A stretch of 49,645 bases of DNA from positions 1-49,645 of the forward strand of contig PAZC01000046.1 of the NCBI GenBank assembly GCA_002716045.1. The letters are read 5' to 3'. The position numbers and the translations under genes are program-made. Below are positions 24,801 to 32,629 of this stretch, piece by piece (positions within the stretch are counted from its first letter, which is position 1; each line of letters starts with the position of its first letter). The notes below the pieces were generated by a model that saw only the letters and a program-made list of their open reading frames with translations, was not told the DNA's origin and made no database searches. This DNA is from Opitutia bacterium (GTDB taxonomy: Bacteria > Verrucomicrobiota > Verrucomicrobiia > Opitutales > Seribacteraceae).

Positions 24801-25832
24801 GAGATAAAGAAAGATTCTAGAACCGCAATGGCCATGCTGGATGGGTCGGCAGACAACGAGTACGTTTTCATACGAGGCAATCATCGCAGTCGAGGAGATG
24901 CTGTTCCACGGCGATACATCGAAGCCTTGGGCGGTTTGGATACACCAACTCCCAAATTGGGTAGCGGTCGACTGGATTTGGCCCGTCAAATCACCAACCC
25001 TCAACAAACTCCTTTCATAACACGTGTCATGGCCAATCGTTTGTGGCACCACTTGTTTGGTCGTGGCATTGTCGCTTCTACCGATGATTTCGGTGTCTTG
25101 GGACAAAGCCCCACCCACCCCGATTTATTGGATTATCTCGCTAGTCGCTTAGTGGCTCACGACTGGTCGGTGAAGGCCATGATCAAGGAAATCGTCATGA
25201 GCCGCACCTATCGCATGAGCAGCGGGGCAGGCGGGTTAGGGGAGGAGAAGGATCCTGCCAATTTGTTGTGGCGGCGAACAAACGTCAGACGCTTGCAAGC
25301 CGAGGCGATCCGGGATTCGCTTCTTTTCCTGTCGGGCAGGCTGGATTCCAAGATGTACGGTCGACCTGTCTCTACCTACCTTACTGATTTCATGCAGGGT
25401 AGAGGGCGTCCCGGTCAAGGACCTGTGGATGGCAGTGGAAGACGAAGTATCTATCTTTCCGTACGACGAAATTTCCTTTCCCCATTCATGTTGGCATTTG
25501 ATGCGCCTTCCCCCTTTAACGCCGTAGGGCGCCGCACCACTTCCAACGTACCTTCCCAGGCCCTTATCTTGATGAACGATCCTTTCGTCGTGGGACAAGC
25601 GAGTTTGTGGGCCAAACGCATCCGGGGGGAAGCTATCGAAGCCAAGGAACGTATTCATAACCTCTATCAGTCAGCCTTCGCCCGTCCTCCAAGCGAACTC
25701 GAAATGAATGCATCACTCTCCTTTTTGACCGAGCAAGCCAAGCTTCATGGAGTGCCGGAGGACAATGACTTGCCTTGGAAGGATTTGGTGCATGCCATCA
25801 TCAACGCCAAGGAATTCATCTTCTTGAACTGA
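21873..25832 (+). CDS. PSCyt1/DUF1549/DUF1553 planctomycete-type cytochrome-domain protein
   Basis: The 1319-residue protein has a Sec signal ending near NPVMA-NE. The first haem-binding motif CYKCH lies at 48-52 within the PSCyt1 domain (LPLL..CxxCH.....LDSREGVLRGG). DUF1549 follows (PIDRFILAGLEKEGLSPA; LRRLTFDLRGMPPS), with a second haem-type motif CARCH at 360-364 in VACARCHDHKFDAI. DUF1553 occupies the C-terminal third (NRLWHHLFGRGIV; FDAPSPFNAVGRRTTSNVPSQAL). Between DUF1549 and DUF1553, about residues 460-625, is an extra beta-sandwich-like domain (VTFLIGGGSF; VNLLIDGKAVL; WGNVGMDHVVF) resembling GH32-type levanase modules. These proteins are abundant in Planctomycetota and Verrucomicrobiota polysaccharide loci; their reaction is unproven. 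Confidence 0.93.
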   Translation: MFNKKANAFLCFFLVATSANPVMANETFSSEDIAFFESKVRPLLAEQCYKCHSQQAKKLKADLYLDSREGVLRGGDTGPAIKLGDSAHSLLMEAIRYRNPDLQMPPKTKLSNRDIEVLERWISLGAPWPNEPKATGVVRKEFDLAGRKASHWSWQPVKKTTLPAVKNQEWGKLPIDRFILAGLEKEGLSPAQTADRRTLLRRLTFDLRGMPPSSQEVQAFLEDDAPDAYEKVIDRLLASSQFGEKWARHWMDLFRYAESRGHEFDYNTPNAFRYRDYLIRALNDDLPYNQFVTEHVAGDLLEKPRLNPDTGANESVLATGFWFLGEWIHSPVDTRQDEADRFDNMIGVFSKSFLGLTVACARCHDHKFDAISTKDFYALQGYLQSSGYRQVRYESMLENERVSRDLDKLEQSAGLAKKISSALVANSRQVEKYMLAAGSIMRGEVAAKAEPPKREKSSGDEPIVFADFEDGTYGKWLSTGTAFGKRPVTLETKADYQKDIRQRGKYFVNSHNVRKDSAKGDLPLGDDQLGTLTSPLFRIQRDYVTFLIGGGSFKKETCVNLLIDGKAVLSAIGRSNNTMAETVWDVRKWKGTEARLQVVDKRKGSWGNVGMDHVVFTNQAKASSPSPVAQSGFKKGVVASFAKSQGLDGNLLQGWVDALYSAQKDRSDLLSPLAAVLGAKNPDWKLARAAYADATDRRTRYLDALSRLELAVNYASPRPGDFMQDGVTFGRRPKLPGDLLFNESGGLVGLARWGMARREPVWKVLRIVDSARDSGGGLNFVRAGITLRTPTFTNTHGDAHYLLRGKGKAVAVVDSHRLIQGPLHRNTSIDVGRPGQLAWVSQDLDRQGQTYLGHRLHVEFTPTTGDDFEVLMIDLSTDSGARNEVMGYLNNPPNPLYDGIDKLGELTTREQLTGLVASNFKSVSAKLAVGFGSEPKPQAVEFAKVADWLVRRKDSLGLGDSIPSKDFLERYRQLGGEIKKDSRTAMAMLDGSADNEYVFIRGNHRSRGDAVPRRYIEALGGLDTPTPKLGSGRLDLARQITNPQQTPFITRVMANRLWHHLFGRGIVASTDDFGVLGQSPTHPDLLDYLASRLVAHDWSVKAMIKEIVMSRTYRMSSGAGGLGEEKDPANLLWRRTNVRRLQAEAIRDSLLFLSGRLDSKMYGRPVSTYLTDFMQGRGRPGQGPVDGSGRRSIYLSVRRNFLSPFMLAFDAPSPFNAVGRRTTSNVPSQALILMNDPFVVGQASLWAKRIRGEAIEAKERIHNLYQSAFARPPSELEMNASLSFLTEQAKLHGVPEDNDLPWKDLVHAIINAKEFIFLN

Positions 25833-25842
25833 GAACTTCATC

Positions 25843-27303
25843 ATGAAACATCACTGTCGTAGGTTTAGAGGAGCGCCCACCACGCGCCGTGAAATGTTAA
25901 AGTCTTGCGGAATGGGCTTCGGAGCGGCTGCCTTTTCCGCCTTGTTTCAGGACACGGCTTTTGCGGGTCTCGATTCCGCCGGTCGCGATCGGCATTCAGC
26001 TTTCGATCCCCTGAAGCCACGCCGACCTCACTTTCAACCGCGAGCCAAGAGTGTTATTTTCCTATATATGGACGGCGGTGTTTCCCACGTGGATTCCTTC
26101 GATCCCAAACCTATGCTGAACAAGCACAATGGGCAGGATCCTCGCAAGCTCATGGACGTGCAACCGACCCAGTTCAACAGTATCGGAAAGGTTTTGGCGA
26201 GTCCTTGGGAATTCAAGAACTATGGCAAAAGCGGTCTCCCGGTCAGTGATCTCTTTCCACATATTGCAGCCCATGCTGATGATATCTGCGTGATCCGTTC
26301 CATGACCTCGAATTTTTCCGAACACACCAACGCCAATTATTTTCTACACACCGGTAGTGGTCTGCAAGGGCGTCCCAGTATGGGCGCTTGGGCTGGATAT
26401 GGGTTAGGTAGCTTCAACCAAGACCTGCCCGGTTTCGTGGTCATCAACGGTGGCCTCATTCCTCCGGGAGGCTTGGATAACTTCAATGCCGGATTTCTTC
26501 CCGCAGCCTACCAAGGCAGCGTCTTTCGAGCCTCCAATCCGCCGGTCTCCAACGTTCTCCGCAGCGACCGTACCGATGATATTCAACGGGCCAAGCTTGG
26601 CCTTATGCGCAAACTGGATGCTGAGAACTTGAAGAGAGCGGGCGAACACGATGCCCTCGAGTCGGCCATATCCAATCATGAGTTGGCCTATCGGATGCAA
26701 ATCGAAGTGCCTGAGTTGATGGATTTGTCAGATGAACCCGAATACTTGAAGGAAGCTTATGGTTTCAATCACAGTTGGAAGGGAACCAAGACTTTCGCTC
26801 GTTCCTGTCTCACCGCCCGTCGCTTGGTCGAGCGTGGTGTTCGCTTCATCGAGCTTACTTGCCCCGGTGGTTCTGGGGACCGTTGGGACCAGCACGGGAA
26901 ATTGCGTGACGGGCATACCAAGAACGCGCGCTCGGTGGATCAACCCATTGGCGCTTTGCTGAAGGATTTGAAGCAACGCGGCCTATTGGAGGAGACTCTT
27001 GTTGTCTGGACGGGTGAGTTCGGTCGTACGCCTTTTGCCCAAGGGGGCGACGGACGCGATCACCATCCATGGGGTTTTTCTCTATGGATGGCGGGAGGAG
27101 GCATCAAGGGAGGTACCACTTACGGGGCAACAGACGAATTCGGTTACCACGTGGTTGAGAACAAACTGGAAATACATGACTTGCATGCCACTATGTTACA
27201 CCTCTTGGGAGTCGACCACGAGCGATCCACCTTCCGCTGGGGAGGTCGGGATATGCGTTTGACCGATGTCCACGGGCATGTCATTCATGACATAATAGCA
27301 TAG
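25843..27303 (+). CDS. DUF1501 domain protein (sulfatase/alkaline-phosphatase-like fold), probable Tat substrate
   Basis: The 486-residue protein has a twin-arginine signal (TTRREMLKSCGMGFGAAA, Arg15-Arg16), so it is probably exported folded. The body matches DUF1501: VIFLYMDGGVSHVDSFDPKP near 70-89, MTSNFSEHTNANYFLHTG, ELTCPGGSGDRWDQHG, VVWTGEFGRTPFAQGGDGRDHHPWG, and the C-terminal HDLHATMLHLLG. Asp/His residues in the DGGVSHVD and GRDHHPWG motifs correspond to metal-site positions of alkaline-phosphatase-superfamily folds. It starts 10 nt after the PSD1 gene; this pair is one of the most consistent neighbourhoods in Planctomycetota/Verrucomicrobiota. Substrate unknown. Confidence 0.94.
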   Translation: MKHHCRRFRGAPTTRREMLKSCGMGFGAAAFSALFQDTAFAGLDSAGRDRHSAFDPLKPRRPHFQPRAKSVIFLYMDGGVSHVDSFDPKPMLNKHNGQDPRKLMDVQPTQFNSIGKVLASPWEFKNYGKSGLPVSDLFPHIAAHADDICVIRSMTSNFSEHTNANYFLHTGSGLQGRPSMGAWAGYGLGSFNQDLPGFVVINGGLIPPGGLDNFNAGFLPAAYQGSVFRASNPPVSNVLRSDRTDDIQRAKLGLMRKLDAENLKRAGEHDALESAISNHELAYRMQIEVPELMDLSDEPEYLKEAYGFNHSWKGTKTFARSCLTARRLVERGVRFIELTCPGGSGDRWDQHGKLRDGHTKNARSVDQPIGALLKDLKQRGLLEETLVVWTGEFGRTPFAQGGDGRDHHPWGFSLWMAGGGIKGGTTYGATDEFGYHVVENKLEIHDLHATMLHLLGVDHERSTFRWGGRDMRLTDVHGHVIHDIIA

Positions 27304-27365
27304 GTTTTGTGGCTTGAATTTTAAGACAAGCCCCACCGAAGTGTCATTTATACATCCAGGGATTT

Positions 27366-28481
27366 ATGGATCAACCAGTTGAATATGACCCTCAGGCAGT
27401 CGCTCCCGAGTCGATTGACGGTGAAGTGATGACTGATGGAGAGCTTGTTTGTCAGGAAGGTTTTTTCCAAGAGACTGCGTTTCAGAAGTATTGGCGAGAA
27501 AATCGACTGCTTAACAGTATGCTGATGGCCTTGCTGTTGCTGTTGATTCTCTTTGGCGTTCTATGGAACCTAATTATTTACCAGAGAATAGGCATCGATG
27601 CTGGCACCGATTTCACCGATGCTGGCCAGCAGATTGCTCAACAGAAGCAAAAGAAACAGCAACAGGTTCGCCTCAAGCAACGGCAAAAGAAATCCAGCCC
27701 GCCGCCCTCCTCATCCAGTTTTCGGGCCCAAGCCGTTTCTGATATCGCGATACCCGATCTCTCCATCGACACCAAGGACCTCAATCCGACTGTTGAGGTT
27801 AACGTCAACACAGACGTTGGCGTAGGAGACGTTGGGGTCGATCTCTCCGCCTTGAACAATGCCTTCACCTCGAGCTTCATGGGCGTGCAGTCACAGGCGA
27901 ACCGCATTGCCTTCATAATCGACTACTCGGCTTCCATGAGGGGCAAGGACAGGGTTATGCGTTCAGAGTTGGAGGCGGCCGTGAACAAACTGCCTCCCGC
28001 CGGCGAAGTGTGCCTCATCTTCTTTTCCGGTCCCAGTTGGCTGGCCGGGGAGGACGCAAAAGTCATTGAAAAGAAATGGAAGGGAGACAACAAGGGCGGT
28101 TGGAAACCTGTTGCCGGATTCAAGCCGTCCAGACCCAAATGGATTCCTGTTACGCCTTCCACCAAGAAAACACTCTCCAAGGCCATTTGGAACACGCCCC
28201 TCACTTTTGGTTCGGTTTGGGACAATTCCTACCGTTGGGCTCTTACCTTGCTCAATCCCAAGCCTGACGTTATTTACTTCATGACGGATGGAGCCGCGAG
28301 CGTGAAAGGTATGGATATCATAAAGAAGAACAGCGGTCGCACTAAAATTTACACCATTGCCTATGGAACCCCCGACAAGGCAAAGATTCCCTTGCGGGAA
28401 ATCGCTGACATGACAGGTGGAAAGTTCAAGTTCGTCAGCATGGATCAGATCAGGAACATGGAGCAGAAGATCAAGAAATAG
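27366..28481 (+). CDS. Membrane-anchored von Willebrand factor A domain protein
   Basis: The 371-residue protein has one transmembrane helix at about 51-72 (MLMALLLLLILFGVLWNLII) and a Gln/Lys-rich, probably coiled, stretch (85-110) followed by a Ser/Pro linker. The VWA domain follows. Its metal-ion-dependent adhesion site is intact: Asp186-x-Ser188-x-Ser190 in FIIDYSASM, a Thr in the LTFGSVWD segment and Asp in YFMTDGAASV. The domain should be outside the cytoplasmic membrane. It lies 62 nt after the DUF1501 gene and 56 nt before the ThuA gene. A scaffolding or binding role is likely; ligand unknown. Confidence 0.9.
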   Translation: MDQPVEYDPQAVAPESIDGEVMTDGELVCQEGFFQETAFQKYWRENRLLNSMLMALLLLLILFGVLWNLIIYQRIGIDAGTDFTDAGQQIAQQKQKKQQQVRLKQRQKKSSPPPSSSSFRAQAVSDIAIPDLSIDTKDLNPTVEVNVNTDVGVGDVGVDLSALNNAFTSSFMGVQSQANRIAFIIDYSASMRGKDRVMRSELEAAVNKLPPAGEVCLIFFSGPSWLAGEDAKVIEKKWKGDNKGGWKPVAGFKPSRPKWIPVTPSTKKTLSKAIWNTPLTFGSVWDNSYRWALTLLNPKPDVIYFMTDGAASVKGMDIIKKNSGRTKIYTIAYGTPDKAKIPLREIADMTGGKFKFVSMDQIRNMEQKIKK

Positions 28482-28537
28482 CTTCCCGTCAAATTTCTAC
28501 AATTCACCCGCCTAACAAACCAAAACTCCCCGTACTC

Positions 28538-29413
28538 ATGACCTTGCCTCGATTTCTTGGATTCTTTCTTCTCCTTGGTTTTGCCAGTTCCGCTTGGGCT
28601 GATAAATTGAAGGTTCTGCTCATAGATGGACAGAACAACCATAACTGGAAAGCTACTACCCCCGTCTTGGTGGATGCCCTCGAGAGCTCCGATCGATTTG
28701 CGGTAACAGTATCCACCAGCCCAGCCCGCAATGGTTCCAAGGAGCAATGGGCTCAGTGGAATCCTGACTTTTCCGCATTTGACGTTACTCTCAGCAACTA
28801 CAACGGACAGTCTTGGCCCGAGAATGTGCAGAAGGACTTGGAGAAATACGTCAAGGAGGGCGGTTCTCTCGTGATCGTGCATGCGGCTAACAATTCTTTT
28901 TCCAATTGGCTCGAGTACAATCGCATGATCGGCCTCGGAGGTTGGGGTGGACGCACTGAAAAGAATGGCCCTTATCTTTATTTCAGCGATGCTGGAAAGC
29001 TAGTGCGTGACCCTCGTCCCGGACGTGGTGGCAGCCATGGTCCGCAGCATGAGTTTACGGTGAAGTTGCGTCAAAAAGATCATCCCATCGTTAAGGGCAT
29101 GCCTGCCGAATGGAAGCATGCAAAGGATGAACTCTACGATTCCTTGCGGGGACCGGCCGAGAACGTCGAAGTCCTTGCCACCTCCTATAGTTCAAAGAGC
29201 AAGAAGCACGAACCAATGATCATGACCATTTCCTACGGTAAGGGACGTGTCTTTCATACTCCAATGGGGCATGCGGACTACTCCATGCGTTGCGTCGGAT
29301 TTTACGACGTTGTGCGCCGTGGCACCGAATGGGCTGCGACCGGCAAGGTCACTTTGCCGCTTTCAAATAATTTCCCCACTGCCGACAAGGTGGTTTCGGT
29401 TTCCCGGAAATAA
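28538..29413 (+). CDS. Secreted ThuA domain protein (trehalose-utilisation-like, class I glutamine-amidotransferase fold)
   Basis: The 291-residue protein has a Sec signal (FFLLLGFASSAWA cleaved before DKLKV). The ThuA fold follows: VLLIDGQNNHNWKATTP at the start, a glycine-rich GGSLVIVHAANNSFSNW near 107-123, RMIGLGGWGGRT, HEFTVKLRQKDHPIVKGMP and RVFHTPMGHADYSM. ThuA proteins accompany PSD1/DUF1501 genes and oxidoreductases in sugar-processing loci of these phyla. The reaction is unknown; some relatives are linked to 3-keto-sugar metabolism. It closes the four-gene secreted group beginning at 21873. Confidence 0.9.
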   Translation: MTLPRFLGFFLLLGFASSAWADKLKVLLIDGQNNHNWKATTPVLVDALESSDRFAVTVSTSPARNGSKEQWAQWNPDFSAFDVTLSNYNGQSWPENVQKDLEKYVKEGGSLVIVHAANNSFSNWLEYNRMIGLGGWGGRTEKNGPYLYFSDAGKLVRDPRPGRGGSHGPQHEFTVKLRQKDHPIVKGMPAEWKHAKDELYDSLRGPAENVEVLATSYSSKSKKHEPMIMTISYGKGRVFHTPMGHADYSMRCVGFYDVVRRGTEWAATGKVTLPLSNNFPTADKVVSVSRK

Positions 29414-29473
29414 GTCGGGAAGCTTACCTCCCTAGAAACCACACACCGCTCAGCTACTTCCGGAACTTTTTGC

Positions 29474-29495
29474 GTAGCGAATATTCTTTCGCTAC
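29474..29495. terminator. Hairpin after the ThuA gene, possible weak terminator
   Basis: GTAGCGAA (29474-29481) and TTCGCTAC (29488-29495) form a perfect 8-bp stem with a 6-nt loop, 61 nt after the ThuA stop. The following TTCCTT is only a weak U-tract, so termination on the plus strand is plausible but not certain. Confidence 0.45.
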
Positions 29496-29503
29496 TTCCT
29501 TAT

Positions 29504-29534
29504 AAACAAAAAGACCACGTCGTGAGACGTGGCC
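29504..29534 (-). terminator. Rho-independent terminator for the small lipoprotein gene
   Basis: On the minus strand GGCCACGTC, loop TCAC, GACGTGGTC (29534-29513) is followed by TTTTTGTTT (29512-29504). The stem has one G-U pair. It lies 30 nt after the stop of the 38-residue lipoprotein and explains its 3' end. Confidence 0.85.
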
Positions 29535-29563
29535 TTCCTGTAAAGTTCTGTAAAATCAGATAC

Positions 29564-29680
29564 TTACTCGGCTGTGGAAGCGTTTTCCTCGCCGGTCTTG
29601 GCTTCTTCTCCTGTCTTGCCTCCGCAGCTAGCGAAGAGGGCAAGTGACAGGATGCTCAGAATAACTAAAATGCTCTTCAT
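29564..29680 (-). CDS. Very small lipoprotein (38 residues)
   Basis: An ATG at 29678-29680 follows a good ribosome-binding site (AGGAAAAAGCA) and opens a 38-codon frame: a hydrophobic signal MKSILVILSILSLALFASC with a lipobox ending at Cys19. The mature tail is only about 20 residues, rich in Gly, Glu, Lys and Thr (GGKTGEEAKTGEE...). It has its own terminator just downstream. Signal, ribosome-binding site and terminator together make a real gene likely despite the size. It resembles entericidin-like or Lpp-like tiny lipoproteins in plan only. Function unknown. Confidence 0.72.
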   Translation of the reverse strand: MKSILVILSILSLALFASCGGKTGEEAKTGEENASTAE

Positions 29681-29960
29681 TGCTTTTTCCTGGTTTAGGT
29701 TTGAATGTTGCTAGTGTTTAAGCGACCTTCCCTCACCGGGAAAATCATCGAGGCAAGGATTTTCATATGAGGGAACAAGTCAAGGGGAAAACTTTACATT
29801 GAATTGTCACTCATTGTAGTCGTATTGGGTTTTTCTCCGAAAAAAATTCTTCTCATCAAACGAATTGATTTTTCCGTTTACGTACGGGCTCGCATGCGTT
29901 GCTTTTTCGATTAGCAAAAAAAGGAACAGAAAAACTTAACTTCCAGCACAGAACATACCC
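29681..29960. promoter_or_regulatory. Upstream region of the small lipoprotein and xylulokinase genes
   Basis: These 280 nt separate the divergent small lipoprotein and xylB. Together with the lipoprotein and hairpins they fill the 547 nt between the ThuA and xylB genes. The region is AT-rich with A/T tracts (for example 29841-29848) and must hold both promoters. No operator or riboswitch was recognised. Confidence 0.4.
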
Positions 29961-31496
29961 ATGGCGACTTACTTAATTGGACTCGATGTAGGCACTTCCT
30001 CCACCAAGGCTATATTAATCGACGAGGCGGGCGAGGTTGTGGACACGAAGGTTCCCACCTATGATTTCAGCACACCCCGTCCCTTGTGGGCGGAATCCGA
30101 TCCCGAGCACTGGTGGGAGGCAACCACCGAAGCCCTTCGAGCACTAGCGGAAAAAGCGGGCCCTGAAAACATAGCCGGCATCGGCTTGACCGGACAAATG
30201 CACGGTTTGGTGATGTTAGATGGGGCAGGAAAAGTTTTGCGTCCCTGCATCATGTGGAACGACCAGCGTACGGAATCTCAGTGCGCCGCAATTACCGAGC
30301 AGGTAGGTCTTGCCCGCGTGCTTCAATTGACGGGAAATCCTATTTTGCCAGGTTTCACAGCCCCAAAAATTGCCTGGGTTAGAGAAAACGAGCCGGAGGT
30401 TTTCGCTCAAGTCGACAAGATTTTGTTGCCCAAGGACTACGTTCGATACCGTTTGACGGGAGAATTCTTCACCGATGTTTCAGATGCTTCCGGGATGTCC
30501 TTGCTGGACGTGGCCAACCGTACTTGGTCCGATGAGATGATTGCTGCCTTGGATATTCCGTCCTCTTGGTTGCCCGAGGTAACCGAGTCACCTGTGGCCT
30601 CGGCCAAGATATCAGCGGAAGGTGCTTTGGCCACCGGTTTGGTCGCTGGAACGCCTGTGATTGCCGGAGGTGGTGACCAAGCTGCTCAAGCCGTTGGATG
30701 CGGCATCGTGAGCGAAGGCGTGGTTTCCACCACGGTGGGAACCAGTGGCGTGGTTTTTGCTCACAGCGATGAGTACCGTGTCGATCCAGAAGGTCGCTTG
30801 CATGCATTTTGTCATGCTGTTCCAGGTCGTTGGCACTTGATGGGGGTCATGTTGTCAGCTGCAGGTTCCTTTCAATGGTATCGCAATGAATTGGGCAAAG
30901 CCGAGATGGAGGCGGAGGCCGATGGTGGTCTTGATGCCTATGAAGCTCTCACCCAATTGGCCGCCGAGGCACCTCCTGGCTCCGAGGGACTTCTATTCCT
31001 CCCTTACCTTTCTGGTGAACGCACGCCATATCCTGATCCTAGCGCTAGAGGTAGTTTCGTCGGCCTTAGCTTGCGGCACGGCAGGGCTCATTTGACGAGG
31101 GCGGTGCTCGAGGGTGTCTCCTATGGATTAAACGACTCGCTTTCCCTCATGCGTCAACACGGAGTCGAGCCAGATCGCGTTATATTGTCTGGCGGCGGAG
31201 CCCGGTCCAAGTTTTGGCGGCAAATGTTGGCTGACGTTTTCGCCGCCCGTTGTGAATTGCTCAACGCCACCGAAGGAGCGGCCTATGGCGCTGCTTTGCT
31301 GGCTGCCGTTGGAGTTGGGGTTTATGATAGCGTGGAATCTGCCTGCGGAAAGTGTATCCGGGTAACCGATCAAACCGAAGTTGGGCCTGAGAAGGAGGTG
31401 TACGCCGATTTTTACCCTCGTTATCAGGCTTTGTATCCGGCTCTCAAGGAAGAATTCGCTGCCTTGTCCACCTTGTCTGACAAATATGCAGGCTGA
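29961..31496 (+). CDS. xylB: Xylulokinase
   Basis: The 511-residue FGGY-family kinase has the N-terminal phosphate loop YLIGLDVGTSSTKA and the xylulokinase-typical GIGLTGQMHGLVML near 74-87. WNDQRTESQC, TTVGTSGVVFA, LLFLPYLSGERTPYPDP and the C-terminal ATP-site LSGGGARSKFWRQMLADV follow. It phosphorylates D-xylulose to xylulose 5-phosphate for the pentose phosphate pathway. No xylose isomerase is in the window, so xylulose might instead come from a xylitol/arabitol route or an isomerase elsewhere. The start ATG follows CATACCC without a Shine-Dalgarno sequence. The methyltransferase gene follows after 3 nt, probably in the same transcript. Confidence 0.92.
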   Translation: MATYLIGLDVGTSSTKAILIDEAGEVVDTKVPTYDFSTPRPLWAESDPEHWWEATTEALRALAEKAGPENIAGIGLTGQMHGLVMLDGAGKVLRPCIMWNDQRTESQCAAITEQVGLARVLQLTGNPILPGFTAPKIAWVRENEPEVFAQVDKILLPKDYVRYRLTGEFFTDVSDASGMSLLDVANRTWSDEMIAALDIPSSWLPEVTESPVASAKISAEGALATGLVAGTPVIAGGGDQAAQAVGCGIVSEGVVSTTVGTSGVVFAHSDEYRVDPEGRLHAFCHAVPGRWHLMGVMLSAAGSFQWYRNELGKAEMEAEADGGLDAYEALTQLAAEAPPGSEGLLFLPYLSGERTPYPDPSARGSFVGLSLRHGRAHLTRAVLEGVSYGLNDSLSLMRQHGVEPDRVILSGGGARSKFWRQMLADVFAARCELLNATEGAAYGAALLAAVGVGVYDSVESACGKCIRVTDQTEVGPEKEVYADFYPRYQALYPALKEEFAALSTLSDKYAG

Positions 31497-31499
31497 ACG

Positions 31500-32252
31500 G
31501 TGAAAGGGAACGATCCCTATCTAACCGATCTCGCCTTGAGCGAGTACTTGCTTTTTCACTACGGTTCGAAAGAGGAAATTCTGAGTTTGGGTGTTGGCCC
31601 AAAGGATGCCCTTGGTTTCAGCGTAAGAACCGTTGAACGATTATTGGACTCCAATGCCTTGTCTGGTGACGAACGCGCCCTCGACCTCGGTTGCGCCGTT
31701 GGGCGTTCCAGTTTCGAGTTAGCCAAGAGTTGCAGGAAAGTCATCGGCATAGACAAGTCACCTGCCTTTGTTCGTGCCTGCGAGACCTTACGCATTTCCG
31801 GTGAATTACCTTTTCCAAGTGTCAAACAGGGAGAAATTTCTCGTTTCTTGCTAGCCCGTGTAGAGGATCAAGTGGATAGGGAGCGAGTCCGATTTGAAGT
31901 GGGTGACGCCTGTTCTTTGCCTAACTCGTTAGGTTCTTTTGAGGTTGTTCACGCTGCTAACCTGCTTTGCCGGTTATCCGAACCACGGGCTTTTCTCGCT
32001 CGTTTGCCCGACTTGGTGTCTCCGGGTGGGCAATTGTTGTTGGCCACGCCGTTTACTTGGCTGGAGGAGTTCACCCCCAAGGATCAATGGATCGGTGGTC
32101 TGGAAGAGGATTCGTCTCATGTTCTCAAATCCTTCCTCTCCAGTTCCTTTCAACTTGAAAGGGAATTGAATTTGCCTTTTCTGATCCGCGAACATGAGCG
32201 GAAATTCCAGTTTGGGGTTTCCCTTGGCATGCTTTGGAGGAGAAACCGTTGA
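31500..32252 (+). CDS. OvoA C-terminal-like methyltransferase (putative 4-mercaptohistidine N1-methyltransferase), stand-alone
   Basis: This 250-residue class I SAM-dependent methyltransferase has ALDLGCAVGRSSFELA as motif I (about 60-75), preceded by LLFHYG, and then GIDKSPAFVRAC, EVGDACSLPN, AANLLCRLSEPRAFL and TPFTWLEEFTPKDQWIGG. It ends with IREHERKFQFGVSLGMLWRR. These segments match the C-terminal domain of OvoA, which N1-methylates 4-mercaptohistidine to make ovothiol A. In OvoA it is fused to an iron sulfoxide synthase; here it is free-standing. The synthase part is not in the window. The start is GTG 31500, 3 nt after xylB. Confidence 0.8.
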   Translation: MKGNDPYLTDLALSEYLLFHYGSKEEILSLGVGPKDALGFSVRTVERLLDSNALSGDERALDLGCAVGRSSFELAKSCRKVIGIDKSPAFVRACETLRISGELPFPSVKQGEISRFLLARVEDQVDRERVRFEVGDACSLPNSLGSFEVVHAANLLCRLSEPRAFLARLPDLVSPGGQLLLATPFTWLEEFTPKDQWIGGLEEDSSHVLKSFLSSSFQLERELNLPFLIREHERKFQFGVSLGMLWRRNR

Positions 32253-32296
32253 TTGAACTTGATTTGATACAGTACCTGTTTTCAATGTGTTGTTAA

Positions 32297-32599
32297 ATGA
32301 AAAGTGTGGAGGATCTCATGACCTCCGTCGATGATGGCAGGGAACCACCCGACGGATTGGCTGAAGCTTTGTTAGCCTTATGGTTGGCTAGAAAAGATCG
32401 TTGGCACGATGCCCATGAAGTAGCCCAAAGCATGGATGCCCCGATTGGTTCATGGATTCATGCGTATCTCCATCGAGTTGAAGGAGATTTGGGCAATGCG
32501 GGTTATTGGTATCGGAGAGCAGGAAAGCCAGCCAAGCCATCTCTTGATGGGCTTGATGACGAATGGAAGGAAATTGCCGCCGTCGCACTGGAGGGGTAG
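32297..32599 (+). CDS. Small conserved protein of unknown function
   Basis: The 100-residue soluble, acidic protein has a central AHEVAQSMDAPIGSWIHAYL and HRVEGDLGNAGYWYRRAGKP. I remember this arrangement (paired helices with 'W.HA.LHR.EGD..NA.YWY.RAG') from a widespread but uncharacterised family of about 100 residues. No enzymatic motif is visible. It sits between the methyltransferase and rodA, with short gaps on both sides (44 and 30 nt), and is likely part of the same transcript. Confidence 0.75.
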   Translation: MKSVEDLMTSVDDGREPPDGLAEALLALWLARKDRWHDAHEVAQSMDAPIGSWIHAYLHRVEGDLGNAGYWYRRAGKPAKPSLDGLDDEWKEIAAVALEG

Positions 32600-32629
32600 T
32601 TCCTGACTTGGGTGTCTGCGGAGAAGATC

